A stretch of DNA of 64,000 nucleotides, from positions 62,001-126,000 of the forward strand of contig JABVXU010000068.1 of the NCBI GenBank assembly GCA_013365365.1. Reading direction: 5' to 3'. The position numbers and the translations under genes are program-made. Below the pieces are notes generated by a model. It was not told the origin of the DNA. It saw nothing but the letters and a program-made list of their open reading frames with translations, and searched no databases. The DNA is from Cruorifilaria tuberocauda (Eukaryota; Nematoda; Chromadorea; Rhabditida; Onchocercidae). This document shows positions 13,501 to 25,399 of this stretch, one piece after another (positions within the stretch are counted from its first letter, which is position 1; every line of letters begins with the position of its first letter).

Positions 13501-16036
13501 CAGCTACCAGCATTAAACGCTGGAAACCTAAAGTATCGTGATTATCAAAATGAATTGAGCATGAAGTTTAATTCCAAAAGGATAATATAATAGTATTAAA
13601 CTGAAAAATAAAAACTGAAACAATAAAAAGGATAAAAATACTAACTCTTTGAGCACAGTAATATTTGATGTTCAAGAAGAAAACACGTGAAAAGTCGAAG
13701 AAATTTATCAACGGTGAGCAAATTGAATAATGAACTAATAGCGTGGTCGAAAAAAGGCAACTCGTTAGGACCTGGTCTTTGCAGAACAATGTCAATGCGA
13801 TCTAAGCATATCTTCAGCGTAGTACCCGGAGCTGGGAGGGGAATCTGAAACGAGGCTTTTTCAGGAATTGAAGTTAGAAGTTGGCAGCACAACTTGAAAT
13901 TCGGTTCAGTTGCTATAGATATTGTACAATCATATTTAATCTGCAATTATAAGTCAGAAAAAAACAGCGAAACTTCACTATTTCTATCTATATTTGAAAG
14001 ACAATTTAGAAGTTTAAAAAAAAACATAACTCTGGACCTCATTTAAAATCCAGTAGATATAACTTTCCAAAGGAAGTGGAGGAGGCTGAGTTTCCGAAGT
14101 AAATAAAGAATGAATTGCAGTTAGTAGATGTTCACCGGCAGAAACAAACGGGATGCGACTAATGAGACAGATACATTTAGCCATATACAACCGAGAATTA
14201 CCCGAATCGTAGTATGAAGTACGTTTTGCTCGATTCTGTAAACAGACGAATTCGGAAGCATAAAAAGATTCGCATTATCAAAATGCTTATTTGAAATTTA
14301 AATTCCCAGGTACCAAAAAAGGTCACTAATATAAACAAACCTTACGACTTCCTCTAGGAAGAGTATGTGTACCACCAGAGACAGTTCCAGGAGGAACATG
14401 AGCACGTTCAGTAGCTTTATCGCGAGCTGTTAAGACCCGTACGTGCTCGGTATGTAACTGCGACATGTGTTCACATAGTTTAGCATCTTTGACTTCCTAT
14501 AATCAAAAAATAAGACCCTTATTTTTTTCTTAAACTACATCTAACAAAAAAGGAAACAAATTTGAAACACGAGTTTTCAGCTCACTAAATGATATTTTAG
14601 AAATTCTCTAAATTACAGACGCAGTCGTTTACTCTTTATTTCGAACAAGGACAATAATAGCTATTTCATATAAATGTACTTTGAATTTCATATGAAAAAC
14701 AAATTTTTTATGTTTTTTACTTAGCATATGTTGTTCCAGTTCACTATTTGAAACTCATGCCCTAAAAAAAATAAAAAATAGCCAAGAACAAACCGCTTTT
14801 AACCAACTATGAAAATGATTATTCTTTTCGATGCCATTTTTTAACACAAAAAATTGAGACTTGTGTCCTAAATTAAAGATTCACCTCATGATATACAAGG
14901 GCGCAACCGTTAATACGTGAACCATCCTCACGAATATTCGCAAATGTATGCGTAGCTGGAGATGGGACATCGTTTTGCGTATAAAATTTCAAACCTTTCG
15001 GCATACACAACTTAAACAAATTTTGGTAAAAATTGGCTATATCTAAAAAATATCCAAATCCACTTATTTTCATATTGATTTCATCCTATAAACTCTTATA
15101 ATAAGCTACAACTAAGGCGTGAATTATAAAACAAGTGAATCTAAGTCTGTATGTCTTGTTAAAGAATTTCAGCAGCAAATATCTTTGTGAGAAAAGAGAA
15201 GCAAAGGAATAATGAAAGCGCATAAAGATGGATTGGAAGGATTCAAAAATCGCCACTCCTCCAAAAACTTTTATCCAAGTAGTGTCAAAGTGAAAAAAAA
15301 ATTAATTTGGAGATGCAGTACATTTTGTAAAAGATTTTACCCAGTTTTGTATGAGCTTTCAGATAATAATCTATAAGTTTATATTCTTCGTAGTACAGGA
15401 TGTACCTTATACTTTGCAAACTATTTTAGGCCGAAAAACTAGCGTAACAGCTTATGCATTATTTATTCAATTATGACCGCATGAAGGTGAAGTTATTTTT
15501 TGCTAAATATTATTTCTAAAGTAATAAAATGTGTACCGAAACAATTTCGGATGGAAACGAATATGCGTTACGTCTTTCCGGAAAATGGCACAGAATTGAA
15601 GGAACGTAAGATCGCTCCAAAGGTGGAATATACAGCAGTTCTGTTGCATCTGAGATATTTGTTCCGCCTGGTTCGATCTGAAGCAATGAATATCAAATAA
15701 TTCGAATTGATCGTTAAATAATTTTGGATAATCAGTTCATATAAAGCATAGTACAAATCTGAAATTAGAACATAGTGATGACGAAATGCTTGAACGTTTG
15801 AGCAATACAACAATATAGAGCACCCGTTTAAATAAACTGCTTCCCACAATTCTATGCAGGTGATTTAACTAAATTCTATATTACAATTTCAAAAGCACTG
15901 AAACAATTGCCTGTAGCAAAGCATTATTATCGTGTCCAACAAGCACAAAGTAGTCCACCAATGTTAGATCACTTGCAGATGATGCTTGTGCTATTGCTGT
16001 TGTCGTCGTCGTCTCAGGAGATATGTTCGATGTCAT
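4512..16036 (-). CDS. DENND5: DENND5 (Rab6IP1) family Rab exchange factor: DENN, RUN, PLAT, RUN
   Basis: Membrane-trafficking protein; family members bind Rab6/Rab11 and activate Rab39. About 1,481 residues against roughly 1,290 in human. Exons (minus): 16036-15911, 15677-15537, 15010-14885, 14496-14341, 14235-14038, 13940-13646, 13527-13352, 13204-13092, 12841-12617, 12494-12380, 12172-11957, 11805-11640, 11279-11080, 10949-10832, 10713-10556, 10060-9958, 9103-8759, 7703-7556, 7434-7306, 7030-6909, 6716-6577, 6354-6262, 6139-6020, 5818-5683, 5446-5219, 4978-4807, 4692-4512. Every junction keeps phase. Residues about 26-630 are the DENN region ([38 protein letters not shown]). RUN1 spans about 785-1125 ([49 protein letters not shown]). 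PLAT is 1128-1243 ([29 protein letters not shown]). RUN2 is 1290-1481. Start ATG 16036 lies just before [10 protein letters not shown], matching the family. Oddities: a large insert in RUN1, an SR-like linker before RUN2, and a likely GC donor after exon 1. Confidence 0.95.
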
Positions 16037-17349
16037 TATTTCCTAATCGATACATTTGATGTCTGAGTAATAACATAGCACTAAAGTAGCATATCGTTAT
16101 TACAATATATTTCGATTACTTAACTATTTTGACCACTAAGTTCATTTGTCAGAACTGCGAAATAAAGCTTTCATGAATTCATTTTAAATGTTTAACTCAT
16201 TTACCATGAACTATCTTAGCTCCCCAATACCACCACCAGCAGTATATAGCATGAGTCTATGATGCCTTGGTAAATTAGGAGAGTTGTTCTACTGAACTGG
16301 ATTAAAACGGAAAGAAATGAGGTAATGAAATCTAGGAAAATTAAACATGGACGGATTTTCACCTCTATGATACATACTCCTACTTCACTTGAAGCATTGT
16401 ATCAAATTTCAAGATGATCACGATTTCATATTTTAGTCGTGAAGAAGCGTTCCTCATTATTTGCGGCGGAACCGTGCACAAGGCTGATTCATGTTATATT
16501 TCTAAGTTCTCACATTTTTTGAGTACCCTCTCCGTACTGTATGAGAGCCGCCCAAACCGCAAAATTTACCAACGTCGATCGCTAGCACTCAGCCTAATTT
16601 AATTCTTCTAAAATGTTACTAATGTGATTCAGTTTCCTCAAGTTCTAGTTCCGTAAAAATATCCCAACGTAACGCAACCCAACTTTTTACGTTTCTAACA
16701 GTCCAATTAAAACGTAAATGTAACTGCCTTCCGAAATAGACCAGTATACGAAATTTTGATGATAGGAGATATGCACTGTGCATTTATACAATGTTGTTAG
16801 ATAATTGAATGTTAGTATAACAATATGTCACACGAGAAATATAATCTCAAGTTTATAAAGCGCGATTAATAATGGTCGTATAGAATTGCTGCATCTAATA
16901 AAACAACTGAAGTTTACTGAAAATTAAGTATTGGCTACCAGCACTCTGATCTCTTCCAGTATACTAACTGAATTCAAAGTTTGTAATTGCAGTTTCGATT
17001 GAAGAAAAAGAGGAAACTATAGACGGTAAACATAAATCGGATAACCCAATGTAAGAATTCGTTGACTGAATCCCCTTTTTTGGACAATTGATAAAATACA
17101 GTAAAATGTTCAATCATTCAATATTTCAATATTTAAATATCTTAATCAAAAGAATGCAAATTGCTTTCAACGAAGCCAGTAAAACCAACAATGATAAATT
17201 TTTTGATGGGGACAGAGAGCTTTGAATATGGCTATGATGCCAAAGAGCAAACAAATATTATATTAAATAATGTAAAATACAACTGGATGTTAGCATAAAC
17301 AGGAACAACTTAATAAAAAGGAAGATTTTATTTCAGCATCGCACTCTTT
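16037..17349. other. Intergenic, DENND5 promoter side
   Basis: About 1.3 kb between the DENND5 start (16036) and the Tra2 stop (17350), both genes on the minus strand. No coding exon found. A tttatt at 17327-17332, AATAAA on the minus strand, lies about 20 bases past the Tra2 stop and is a good candidate for its poly(A) signal, which would give a very short 3' UTR. The plus-strand reading frame at 16414-16602 has no recognisable content. Confidence 0.5.
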
Positions 17350-19916
17350 TTAAGAACGTGATCGGCGTCTGCGATAACTGTCCACACTTCGGCTTCGCGA
17401 ACGACGAGGTGAACGTCCCCTGTAACTATATAACGAATCGCATCTGTTTCTTCAAAAAAAAGTATCAAGTTCGGAATCTAAAAAACCCATATGATTCCCG
17501 AAATGCGTAAAATTATCCTTTCGAAGTAAGCTTACGGAAACATTTTTAAACTTAAAATATGAACTTACTATCTCGGGGCTCCTTTGGTTACAGAAAAATC
17601 GACACGAACGCGCATCCCATCAATGACAGCATCACGAAGATGATCCTTCGCCTGCAAAGACAAGATCAATTTGTCATAATTATTATTTCGACTCGAGAAA
17701 AACTTCAGTATAAATTTGAAGGTCAACAGAACAGAAAAGGAAATTTTAGCAAAAAAGAACTCACTCGTATTGCCTCTTTTGTAGTTTCAAAGTAAACGAA
17801 GCCAAAACCACGTGAGCGACCACTGTAACGATCATACACAAGTTGAACCGATTCAATTTCTCCATATTCGCCGAAAATTCGTTTTAGATCGCGTTCAGTT
17901 GTATTCAATGACATGCCAAATACGCCAAGACATGAACATGGTTCCGGATTATCACGACCATCGTTGTAACGACTTCGTCTTATCGGCGAATAGCGGCTGA
18001 TCCGTCGCGGGGAACGTGAACGACTGCGTCGACGGGAACGGGAACGGCGACGAGCTGGCGATGACGGTGATCGGCTGAATTTTTTTAATTTATTAACAGC
18101 AAATTGAGCCTTCAATCCTAACAATGTAGACTGCAGAAGAAAATAACCGCAATGATCTGATACCACCTTATACAATGTGTTGTTTCCGAAAACTCCCAAA
18201 AATCCTGATCTAAAGTTTTTGTTACTATACAGCTGAAATGGTCCAAGAAAGACTTGACAGTGAATTATGAAGAATAAAAAAAATTCTTGAATTTACAACA
18301 AGCACAACACAATCCTTCACATGTAAGAACAAAACCAAATCCCTAAAATGAACTGCTTCATGCAGCTCAAACTCTCTACTAAGAGAGTTTTACAGCAAAC
18401 TAGTAGTAATTTTCCTAAATATTAATTCGTGAAATGTGGTTGGCCCTTATGTTTTGTGCAGTTCAGCCCCTCCTTCGCCTATACACCAATAGTCCGATAA
18501 TAGTCAAAATCTTCCTTATGATATCAAGGAAGAATAGACGGAATTTTTATGTGATTCAGAACAATACGAGCCTGATAATTGTTGTAAGCCGAATCAGTGT
18601 TATTTTCCGCATCTTCTTCCACTGCTCTCCGTCTAATTTTACAGCAATTCCAAAGATTAGTTTTGTAACTGGTAGAAATAGAAAACAAACAGAAATTTTG
18701 TGGGATGAAGAAAGAATTGATATCAATTGAAGGTGCAGTTCTGGGAAAACCCGGACAGTTGGATATAACTAAAGCATGTAAAAAATTTCAAACCGAGTTT
18801 CTCGAATAAGGGAACACGGTTTTTAATAACCTTAACAGTTGTTTTGCAACAGAATTTTAAACAGAAGCAGTGGAAGACCGATATGAGGAGACCTTTAGAT
18901 ACCAAAATGTCAATCATTCGTCAAAAGGGTCTATTCTAGTAAATTACAGCCCAGTTTCCCATATAATGTCAACTGAAAATTTTCCAAATAATTGTACAAG
19001 GAAAAGGAGTGGAGAAATAGGATTCTAAACTACTAGCGGCATTATAAATACCACAACTGACTGTCGGTAGTGGTGGTGGTGGTGCATTGCACATTGGGTA
19101 TTTGAGGATGGATGCTGAACTGTATTGATTTGAATTTGACAGCCAACTCTGAGCTTGAAACTGTGATGTTCCACTCTGAGCGCTGACAATATTGAACTGC
19201 CTGCCTCATTGATTCATTGATTCTGTTTTCATTGAGACTGATTTTTGAATTCTGTTCGCTCACAGCGTTTCAGCTGTTCTGATTTTCTCACTGCCAAAAG
19301 TATCAATTAACAATATAACATTTAAGGTTACTTCCCACTCCGTTCGGCATCTAATTAATATCATTAAAATTGATAATAAGAGTTCCAGTTATCAAAAAAG
19401 ACAACCGTAACAACAGATGGCAAAATCGATCCGAAAGAAAAGCAAAAGACTTTTAATTAAGACAGTACCTTCGTCGACGGTAGCGTGAATCACGACTGCG
19501 CGATCGGTATCGTTTTCGTTCCTCAGGTGAACGTGAACGGCGAACACGTCGGTCGTCACGAGACCTTGAACGAGCACGGGAAGGAGATCTGGACGCTTCA
19601 TGTCCACCGGATGATCGCGAAGCAGCTGAACGCTCACGAACTGGTGATTGTGACAGTGAATGGTGAGACGATGAACGGGGTCGAGAGCCCGAGGGAGATC
19701 GAGCATGGCCATTGCTCTTACCTGAAGCCATTGGCGTGCCGCTTCGACTACGTGACGCGCTACGTGCAGGCATTGATTCACTGCGCTGAAAGCAACAAGT
19801 TATTAGTACTCGTACTATAAATACAACTGCATTTGCTGGTAATCACCTCTCTATAGAAAAAGTATTGAGTAATAGTGAAAGAGCCATGGTTAACTTACAT
19901 TTCCGTCACTGCTCAT
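17350..19916 (-). CDS. rsp-8: Tra2/RSP-8 SR-type splicing activator, RRM flanked by RS domains
   Basis: Nuclear splicing regulator that binds exonic enhancers through its RRM. Exons (minus): 19916-19899 (MSSDGN), 19785-19469, 18074-17765, 17651-17569, 17425-17350; 804 bases, 267 residues, all phases consistent. Residues about 7-150 form an N-terminal RS domain with many RS and SR dipeptides. The RRM spans about 158-235, with RNP2 LGVFGM and RNP1 RGFGFVYF, plus the Tra2 signature [10 protein letters not shown] and the tail [17 protein letters not shown]. The last exon codes a short second RS domain ([20 protein letters not shown]) ending in TAA. This double-RS layout is diagnostic for Tra2 rather than other SR proteins. 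Antisense reading frames in exon 2 are shadows of the RS codons. The intron between exons 2 and 3 (about 1.4 kb) is the longest and could hold regulated exons. Confidence 0.95.
17420..17427 (-). other. Tandem splice acceptors at last Tra2 exon
   Basis: On the minus strand the last exon is preceded by two AG acceptors six bases apart (tatatag and then ttacag). Joined to the previous exon, which ends with TA of an interrupted codon, the upstream AG gives TAT and continues into the second RS domain. The downstream AG gives TAG, an immediate stop. This choice is read directly from the sequence; actual use is unknown. Confidence 0.7.
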
Positions 19917-19943
19917 TTGTCCAGTTTTCTTCCTTTTCAGTCT
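19917..19943 (-). promoter_or_regulatory. Likely trans-splice (SL) acceptor and short 5' UTR of Tra2
   Basis: Read on the minus strand, tattttttag ends at 19942 and is followed by only 25 bases before the Tra2 ATG. A strong pyrimidine-rich acceptor this close to a start codon, with no plausible upstream coding exon, is the usual nematode arrangement for spliced-leader addition. It could instead be the acceptor of an ordinary 5' UTR intron. Confidence 0.5.
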
Positions 19944-21755
19944 AAAAAATACTGGTCAGATTCAGCAAATGGATTTCCGCAATATCACGCGTTTTTCTCA
20001 CACATAAACTAGCTTTTCTCACTATTTTATGGAAGTTGGATAGGTTTTGATAATGCAAAAATGTTAAAGGAGCGGAACTAATATAGAAAGACGTAACCAA
20101 AACAAGCAAGTCTCCAAGACAACCGTAATGGAAATGACGTCGCCCCACCTCCTCCGTAACGCCCAACGCTCAGCGCAACCCTCCACCAAATGTCTGGAAA
20201 TGTAGGCCTTCACGTTTAACGGTGACTCATTTTAGCACATTATGAAATGTTATATCCGAACATGGAGTTGTGTGCTATATGACTAACGAAGATATCCTGG
20301 CTATTTATATTCTGACACAAACTATATAATCAAAATTGGGATGATTAGTTCTTCACGAACCATAATAGAATATGGATTGTTTATAATAGATTGTTTCTAC
20401 TTAATGGAACTTTGTCCTTAAATTTTATTAGAATATTGCAATAGTTATTGTGCTCTAACCAATAAGATCTATTCATTCTTATTTGTTACTATAAGTTATC
20501 AGTCAATTCATTTTCTGCATTCTTGAATTCATTTGAATAAATATTGATTAATTGTCATGATATTTGACATGCTATCAATGTAATTTCTTCGAAATTTTGA
20601 ATATCGATTTTTAAAAATCGAAAAAAACTAACTATATTTAGATGGCATTTCAAGAATAAATAAATGTTTTAGTTCTTTAATTATTTGCAGAAAGATCAGA
20701 AGTTTTTTTACGATTTGATTACAAACTCGTTATAAAAAACAGTGTTGTTTTCCACTTTTGACAATGTTTAACTTTTCGTTTCTTATTCAACAAATCTTTA
20801 TCTATTGAAACTATAATGATTATATCGCCGTTAAATTGTAAAATTATGCAGATTCCTTCCATACAAATTTAGTCATTTCATTCATTTGAAAATTCCTTCA
20901 ATCATAATATTTAAGAGCATTATCTAAATTTTTCCGTGTACCGCGCTTTTGAAGAAAATATGTTAATAGGAACATTTTGTTTCTTTTTAATCTTTGTCTT
21001 TGCAACGCTACAATGAAGACGAGTAAACAGATGTAGAGTTACAGATATTGCTAAAGAGGAAAAATGTATATCACATTTTCGTTTCGTATAAAGGAAACGA
21101 CCGGAACTGGATTTCCGGTCGTTTTAAAATAAAAAATTAAAATGTAGAACATTTTAGCCGCTATTGCTCAGAAATTATGTATTTATCTTATCATTTTACT
21201 ATTTACAGATTTAGAAAAGCTTATTGAAAGATGTAACTGAGATAATCCAATTGTGAGGAGGAACCAGAAAGATTGATATTGCTGCAGAATAATGACGCAC
21301 ATGTTAATAATATCAAGTAAATGAAGATACTGCGTCAATTTGGTCAGATTTTTAGAATCAAATCAGTGAGTATTTTGAGTGTAATTAATGACAGTCATGC
21401 CAGTTAAATCATTCTGCAGTGCTCCTGAAGAATTAATTATAGTTCGACCATAGAAAGATATGCTGTGTAATAGAACAGTTCTGATGAGTCTCCATCTGTT
21501 TCCGAAGATACAAATAAAAATGTATATAATGATAAACAGAAAATGATAACATTATTTAGATAATATAGGAGCATCACAATTGCTTTTTATTGCTCGATAT
21601 AATATAATTTGCATTAATTACCATCCATCATTATACATGCCTGTAGTACTTATATTAAAGCAGTCTAGGAAAGAAGTATGACTATATCAGATTTGGGAAG
21701 TTAGAAACTGAAAGATTTTTTTCATTCGTCGGATATGTACAACAACTCATTGTAC
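19944..21755. other. Intergenic between the zinc-finger gene and Tra2
   Basis: About 1.8 kb, AT-rich. Contains the Tra2 promoter side and the 3' side of the zinc-finger gene. The minus-strand reading frame at 19942-20166 shows no family match and is treated as chance. The only notable structure is the perfect inverted repeat at 21095-21124. Confidence 0.5.
21095..21124. repeat. Perfect 12-base inverted repeat (hairpin) with 6-base loop
   Basis: Arms AAACGACCGGAA (21095-21106) and TTCCGGTCGTTT (21113-21124) are exact reverse complements around the loop CTGGAT. The arms are about half G+C in a region that is mostly A+T. The right arm runs into a run of T and then A. It lies about 630 bases beyond the zinc-finger stop, outside any exon I can support. 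Confidence 0.85.
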
Positions 21756-24700
21756 TTACTCGTTGATGCAGATGGATGAATAAGCACTCACGCAATCATT
21801 AATCACTTGACATGAGCTCTCGTGTTTCTTGAGATAAATTTGGCGGCGAAAACGCTGCCCACACTTCTTGCAGTTGAACTGTTCATGCGAAGTATGCAAT
21901 AACTCGTGAACACGCTGATCATTTCGCCGTACAAAACGTTTTCCGCATTCGAAGCATGCGAAACTGTAACTGGCATTTATGCTCTTAAATTTAGGAAGTA
22001 GGAATGCCTTCAATTGCAAAATAAAAGATGAAAGAACAAAGTGCGATGCATAAAAATATCGATAGGACAACTAAAACATTTTTTTAGTATTTTTTAACAT
22101 CTATTAATTTACTACTGATATTTACTGATTATATTACTTTGTAGTATTCCGGTACCTGCTAATTATTACTGATATCTGCAATTACATTATTACCGCCATT
22201 ACTAACATTATAGTCAATTTTTACATATTTAAACATTTTGGATATTAAATCTCAAAAATCTGCTATAAGCTAGATCATGTATATTACTGCTTAGCTTAAA
22301 AGTTACACAAATTCTAATATGAAACTAACGGCCTGTCTTTTGTATGTTGTGATCGAATGTGAGCAGCTAAAGCCTGCAAAAAATATTAAGAATTTTGAGA
22401 AGAAAAAGCTGTAAGGCATAAAATGAAGATCGCGCTAAATTTATTTGAAAAATTAGAAATATGCTTGATAGCTCAGCTTAATCAGTTGAAAGTTTTGCTA
22501 TAATCAGTTCATCAAAATTACGCTGAGTCAATTTTCATTTTTCTTCAATTTTCCGTCTATGCCTTATCTCAAAACTTCGAACAACCTGTAAAAGGAGACA
22601 GAAATGAATAAGTGAGAAGTATAAGAAATTAAGAGTGAATTACGCATTTTCCAAATGCCGATACTTAAAAATTGATTAGAATTTAAGAAATATCCTAACC
22701 TTAGAACACTTGAAACCAGGATGAGTGCATCCTGAATAAGAGCAGTTATATCTCCGATCCGTATGTACCATTATATGATGACGTCGGAGGCCTCCCTGTC
22801 GACCAAAACGTGAACCACATTTATCGCATGTATATGGCTTCTCTTGTCTGATAAGAAAAAATTACAGATTTTACCGGAGAAATATTATTTATCAGATATG
22901 AGAGATATGACTAATTTTTTTTGTTAATCATCAACAGAGAATTTCACATTTACTTTTTTTATTAAGATACTGAGCAGACAAAATGTCAGAAAGAAGAGCT
23001 AAACCGAAAATAATGGACAAGAATAAGCAATTCAGATGACAAATTTTTTGAATACAACCTAGGCTATATGAGATGAACACCGGAGAGTGATACGCATAAT
23101 ACGTAAGATAAAAAGTGGAGGAGAGATTATCCTTTACACGAAATCTTATAAGGATTATGAAAGTGCCACCGAGGCTTCTTAGAAATTTATCCAACGGAAC
23201 TTCAAAGGTAGATATACAGAAACTAACAAGTGCTGTATGGAAATATGTTCTTTTAATTGAGTATTGTTTGGGAAAATACGAGTGCACGTGGAGCAGCGAT
23301 GAATTTGTATATTAGGCAAGCGGAAATGGTCTCTTGCATTGTGTTGTCGAGCCGCGTCAGCATTTCGATATACCTTTAATTTATAACCGTTGGGAGTTAG
23401 GCTCACTGGGAAAAACCCCACAATATCCTTTCGATAACTTTCAATTAAATTACTCATTTTTTGCCATTTCTCAAAATTTTCTGCGCTTTTTTAAATATCA
23501 ATTTTTTACTTTAATTCTCCTATTTTGTTAAAATTTAGGAGGCTATGAAGTACTTTTTCCGATTCTTTCCTTGTTTGCCATTTGCATAATAATATAGCAG
23601 AAAGTTTAGAAGGAAATAAACGAATTACTTTTTGACAGGTAAGGCAGACATAACGTTTGCTACGATTGGTGGTGATCTGCTGATTGCCAAGATGATAGGT
23701 AACTATATGATACTGAACATTTTGTTTTAGAGTGAAACAACGACCACATTCATCACATATATAACGTTTATCACGAAAACGCTTGTAGCGTTTACGTGGA
23801 CCATCGGGAATATTCCAGTCATCTGCCCTTTTTACATATATTTCCTGTAAGGAAATACATTTATTTATTGGGTAGATCATTCATTTCTTGATATTATCTT
23901 GTGCACCATATTTTTTCATAGGAATAGAAAGAAATTTCATAGAAATTATTAACGAGAGAGTGAAAGGGAAAATGATTTTGTACAATTGTACCTATTTCTA
24001 AATAGTCGAATCCGGGTTTAATAATATTTTTACTTATTGAATTTTTAAAAATTATGAGGTTTCAAGAAATTAAAAAGGAACTTGAATGCCATCGGTGCTG
24101 TTGTACTGATCGAAGAACTCTTGCCATTCTTCACTGTATAACTCCTGGTACAAATCCTCTAAAACTTCACAGGTGGTCTCAACTACGATCTCCAAGTCAA
24201 AATCTGTTTTATTAGTGCCTGATTCCAATAGTAGACTTTTGAAGTCGCATTTTTCTAAATAAAGATAAGATAATTAATAACTTTACAGTTGCCAGTAATA
24301 AACGCTCTTTCCAACGTAATTTTTGCTTTTTCCTTAATTTTTTATTATTTCATGTAATCGCACTGGGGATAAATTAAAACCGTACTATTTTTGCAAGATC
24401 TTAAGATTATTATTAAAAATTCGATAAGAAATTCTTGAATTTTATTTGAGACAACAGCTATTGAAAGCTCACAACTCACAAATAAATTAAAGAGACAGAG
24501 TTAGCGAATATGAATCTAGGAAATTTTTATAAATCTTTTTGTATTTCAGCGAAACTTAATTGATCACTGAAAGGGAAATTTATATGTTTTATATATTACA
24601 TTTGTTTTAATATTGCCAGTCAACTTGGGGAGGAATTGATAGAACTTACCCTATTATTTTCAGAATAATAATCATTAAAAAAGACTGAAAAATCTGATAT

Positions 24701-25399
24701 TTGAATAACGCTGCGCGTCAGTAACTCACGTTGATTTTATATGTTTAAAAAGAATTGTATAATATAATGATAAAGGAAGACAATATCCAGCAAGATTTCC
24801 AGGAGATATCGTTCAATGATACCGTTAGGAGTGGAAGTTTTATGTAATATTAGGTTATACAGTATTGATCTTTTAATAAATAGCAAAGAACCCATATCAG
24901 GGACAAATATTTTAATATATTTATAAAAGAAAGTTTAATTCTCTCCTATTGTATCACTGCTGTTCTAATTGTGATCTAATTGTGACATTCCTCGCATAAG
25001 TAGAAAGCATTTTCAGTTTTGCTTCTTTTGTAAAAATTTCTTTGAATAAAATAACAATGCTAAAACTGCGAAACAATCCAAACAATCCTATTATTGTTTA
25101 AAGAATTTCAAAAGTCTGAGCAAAGATTCCACAGACTTTTACGTTTCTCTAATTTATTAACATTTGGTGCCCAAAATGATTCAAATCTGAAAATTCATAA
25201 ACTTTAAACAGATCCACCAAATTCCATTGTTGCAAACCATTAATAGAAAACAGTCGAAAAAAACATTAGAAATTTTGGAAAACTATCGAGGGAGGAAATT
25301 AGGAATACCTTTATCACAACATATACAGGTCGGATATTTTGGAATATTTTCCGCTAACATAGGATCCTGAAAATTGCCACAATCCTCCTCAAGCTCCAT
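21756..25399 (-). CDS. C2H2 zinc-finger protein, seven fingers
   Basis: Probable nuclear DNA- or RNA-binding protein; no specific ortholog recognised. Proposed exons (minus): 25399-25309 (starts MELEEDCGNFQDPM), 24254-24082 (acidic, no finger), 23844-23629, 23373-23201, 22847-22700, 22373-22330, 21963-21756; about 350 residues. Fingers in order: CDECGRCF with paired His; CLTCQK, split by an intron, then H and H; CSTCTRIF; CDKCGSRF; an atypical CSYSGC finger split by an intron, ending HIRSQH; CFECGKRF; and a last CKKCGQRF finger ending in Cys (C2HC). The N-terminus has a CICCDKEKC cluster. Junctions keep phase. The exit from the 23373-23201 exon is uncertain, since its donor is weak and one alternative exists. 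The stop TAA at 21758-21756 overlaps a near-perfect splice donor, so a further 3' exon is possible. Confidence 0.8.

Noticed and set aside
15500..15700. Plus-strand open frame at 15500-15700 and minus frame 15568-15849
   Set aside because: The real coding frame here is DENND5 exon 2 on the minus strand (15677-15537) in a third frame.
18369..18390. Eight-base hairpin in the Tra2 intron
   Set aside because: Too short to stand out from chance in 64 kb, and no supporting context.
19042..19263. Minus-strand open frame inside the Tra2 intron, considered as a poison exon
   Set aside because: No flanking acceptor/donor pair of good quality could be matched to it; Tra2 regulation by a poison exon remains possible but is not shown.
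19485..19820. Long plus-strand open frame
   Set aside because: Antisense to the RS-rich exon 2 of Tra2; arginine/serine codons often leave the opposite strand open.
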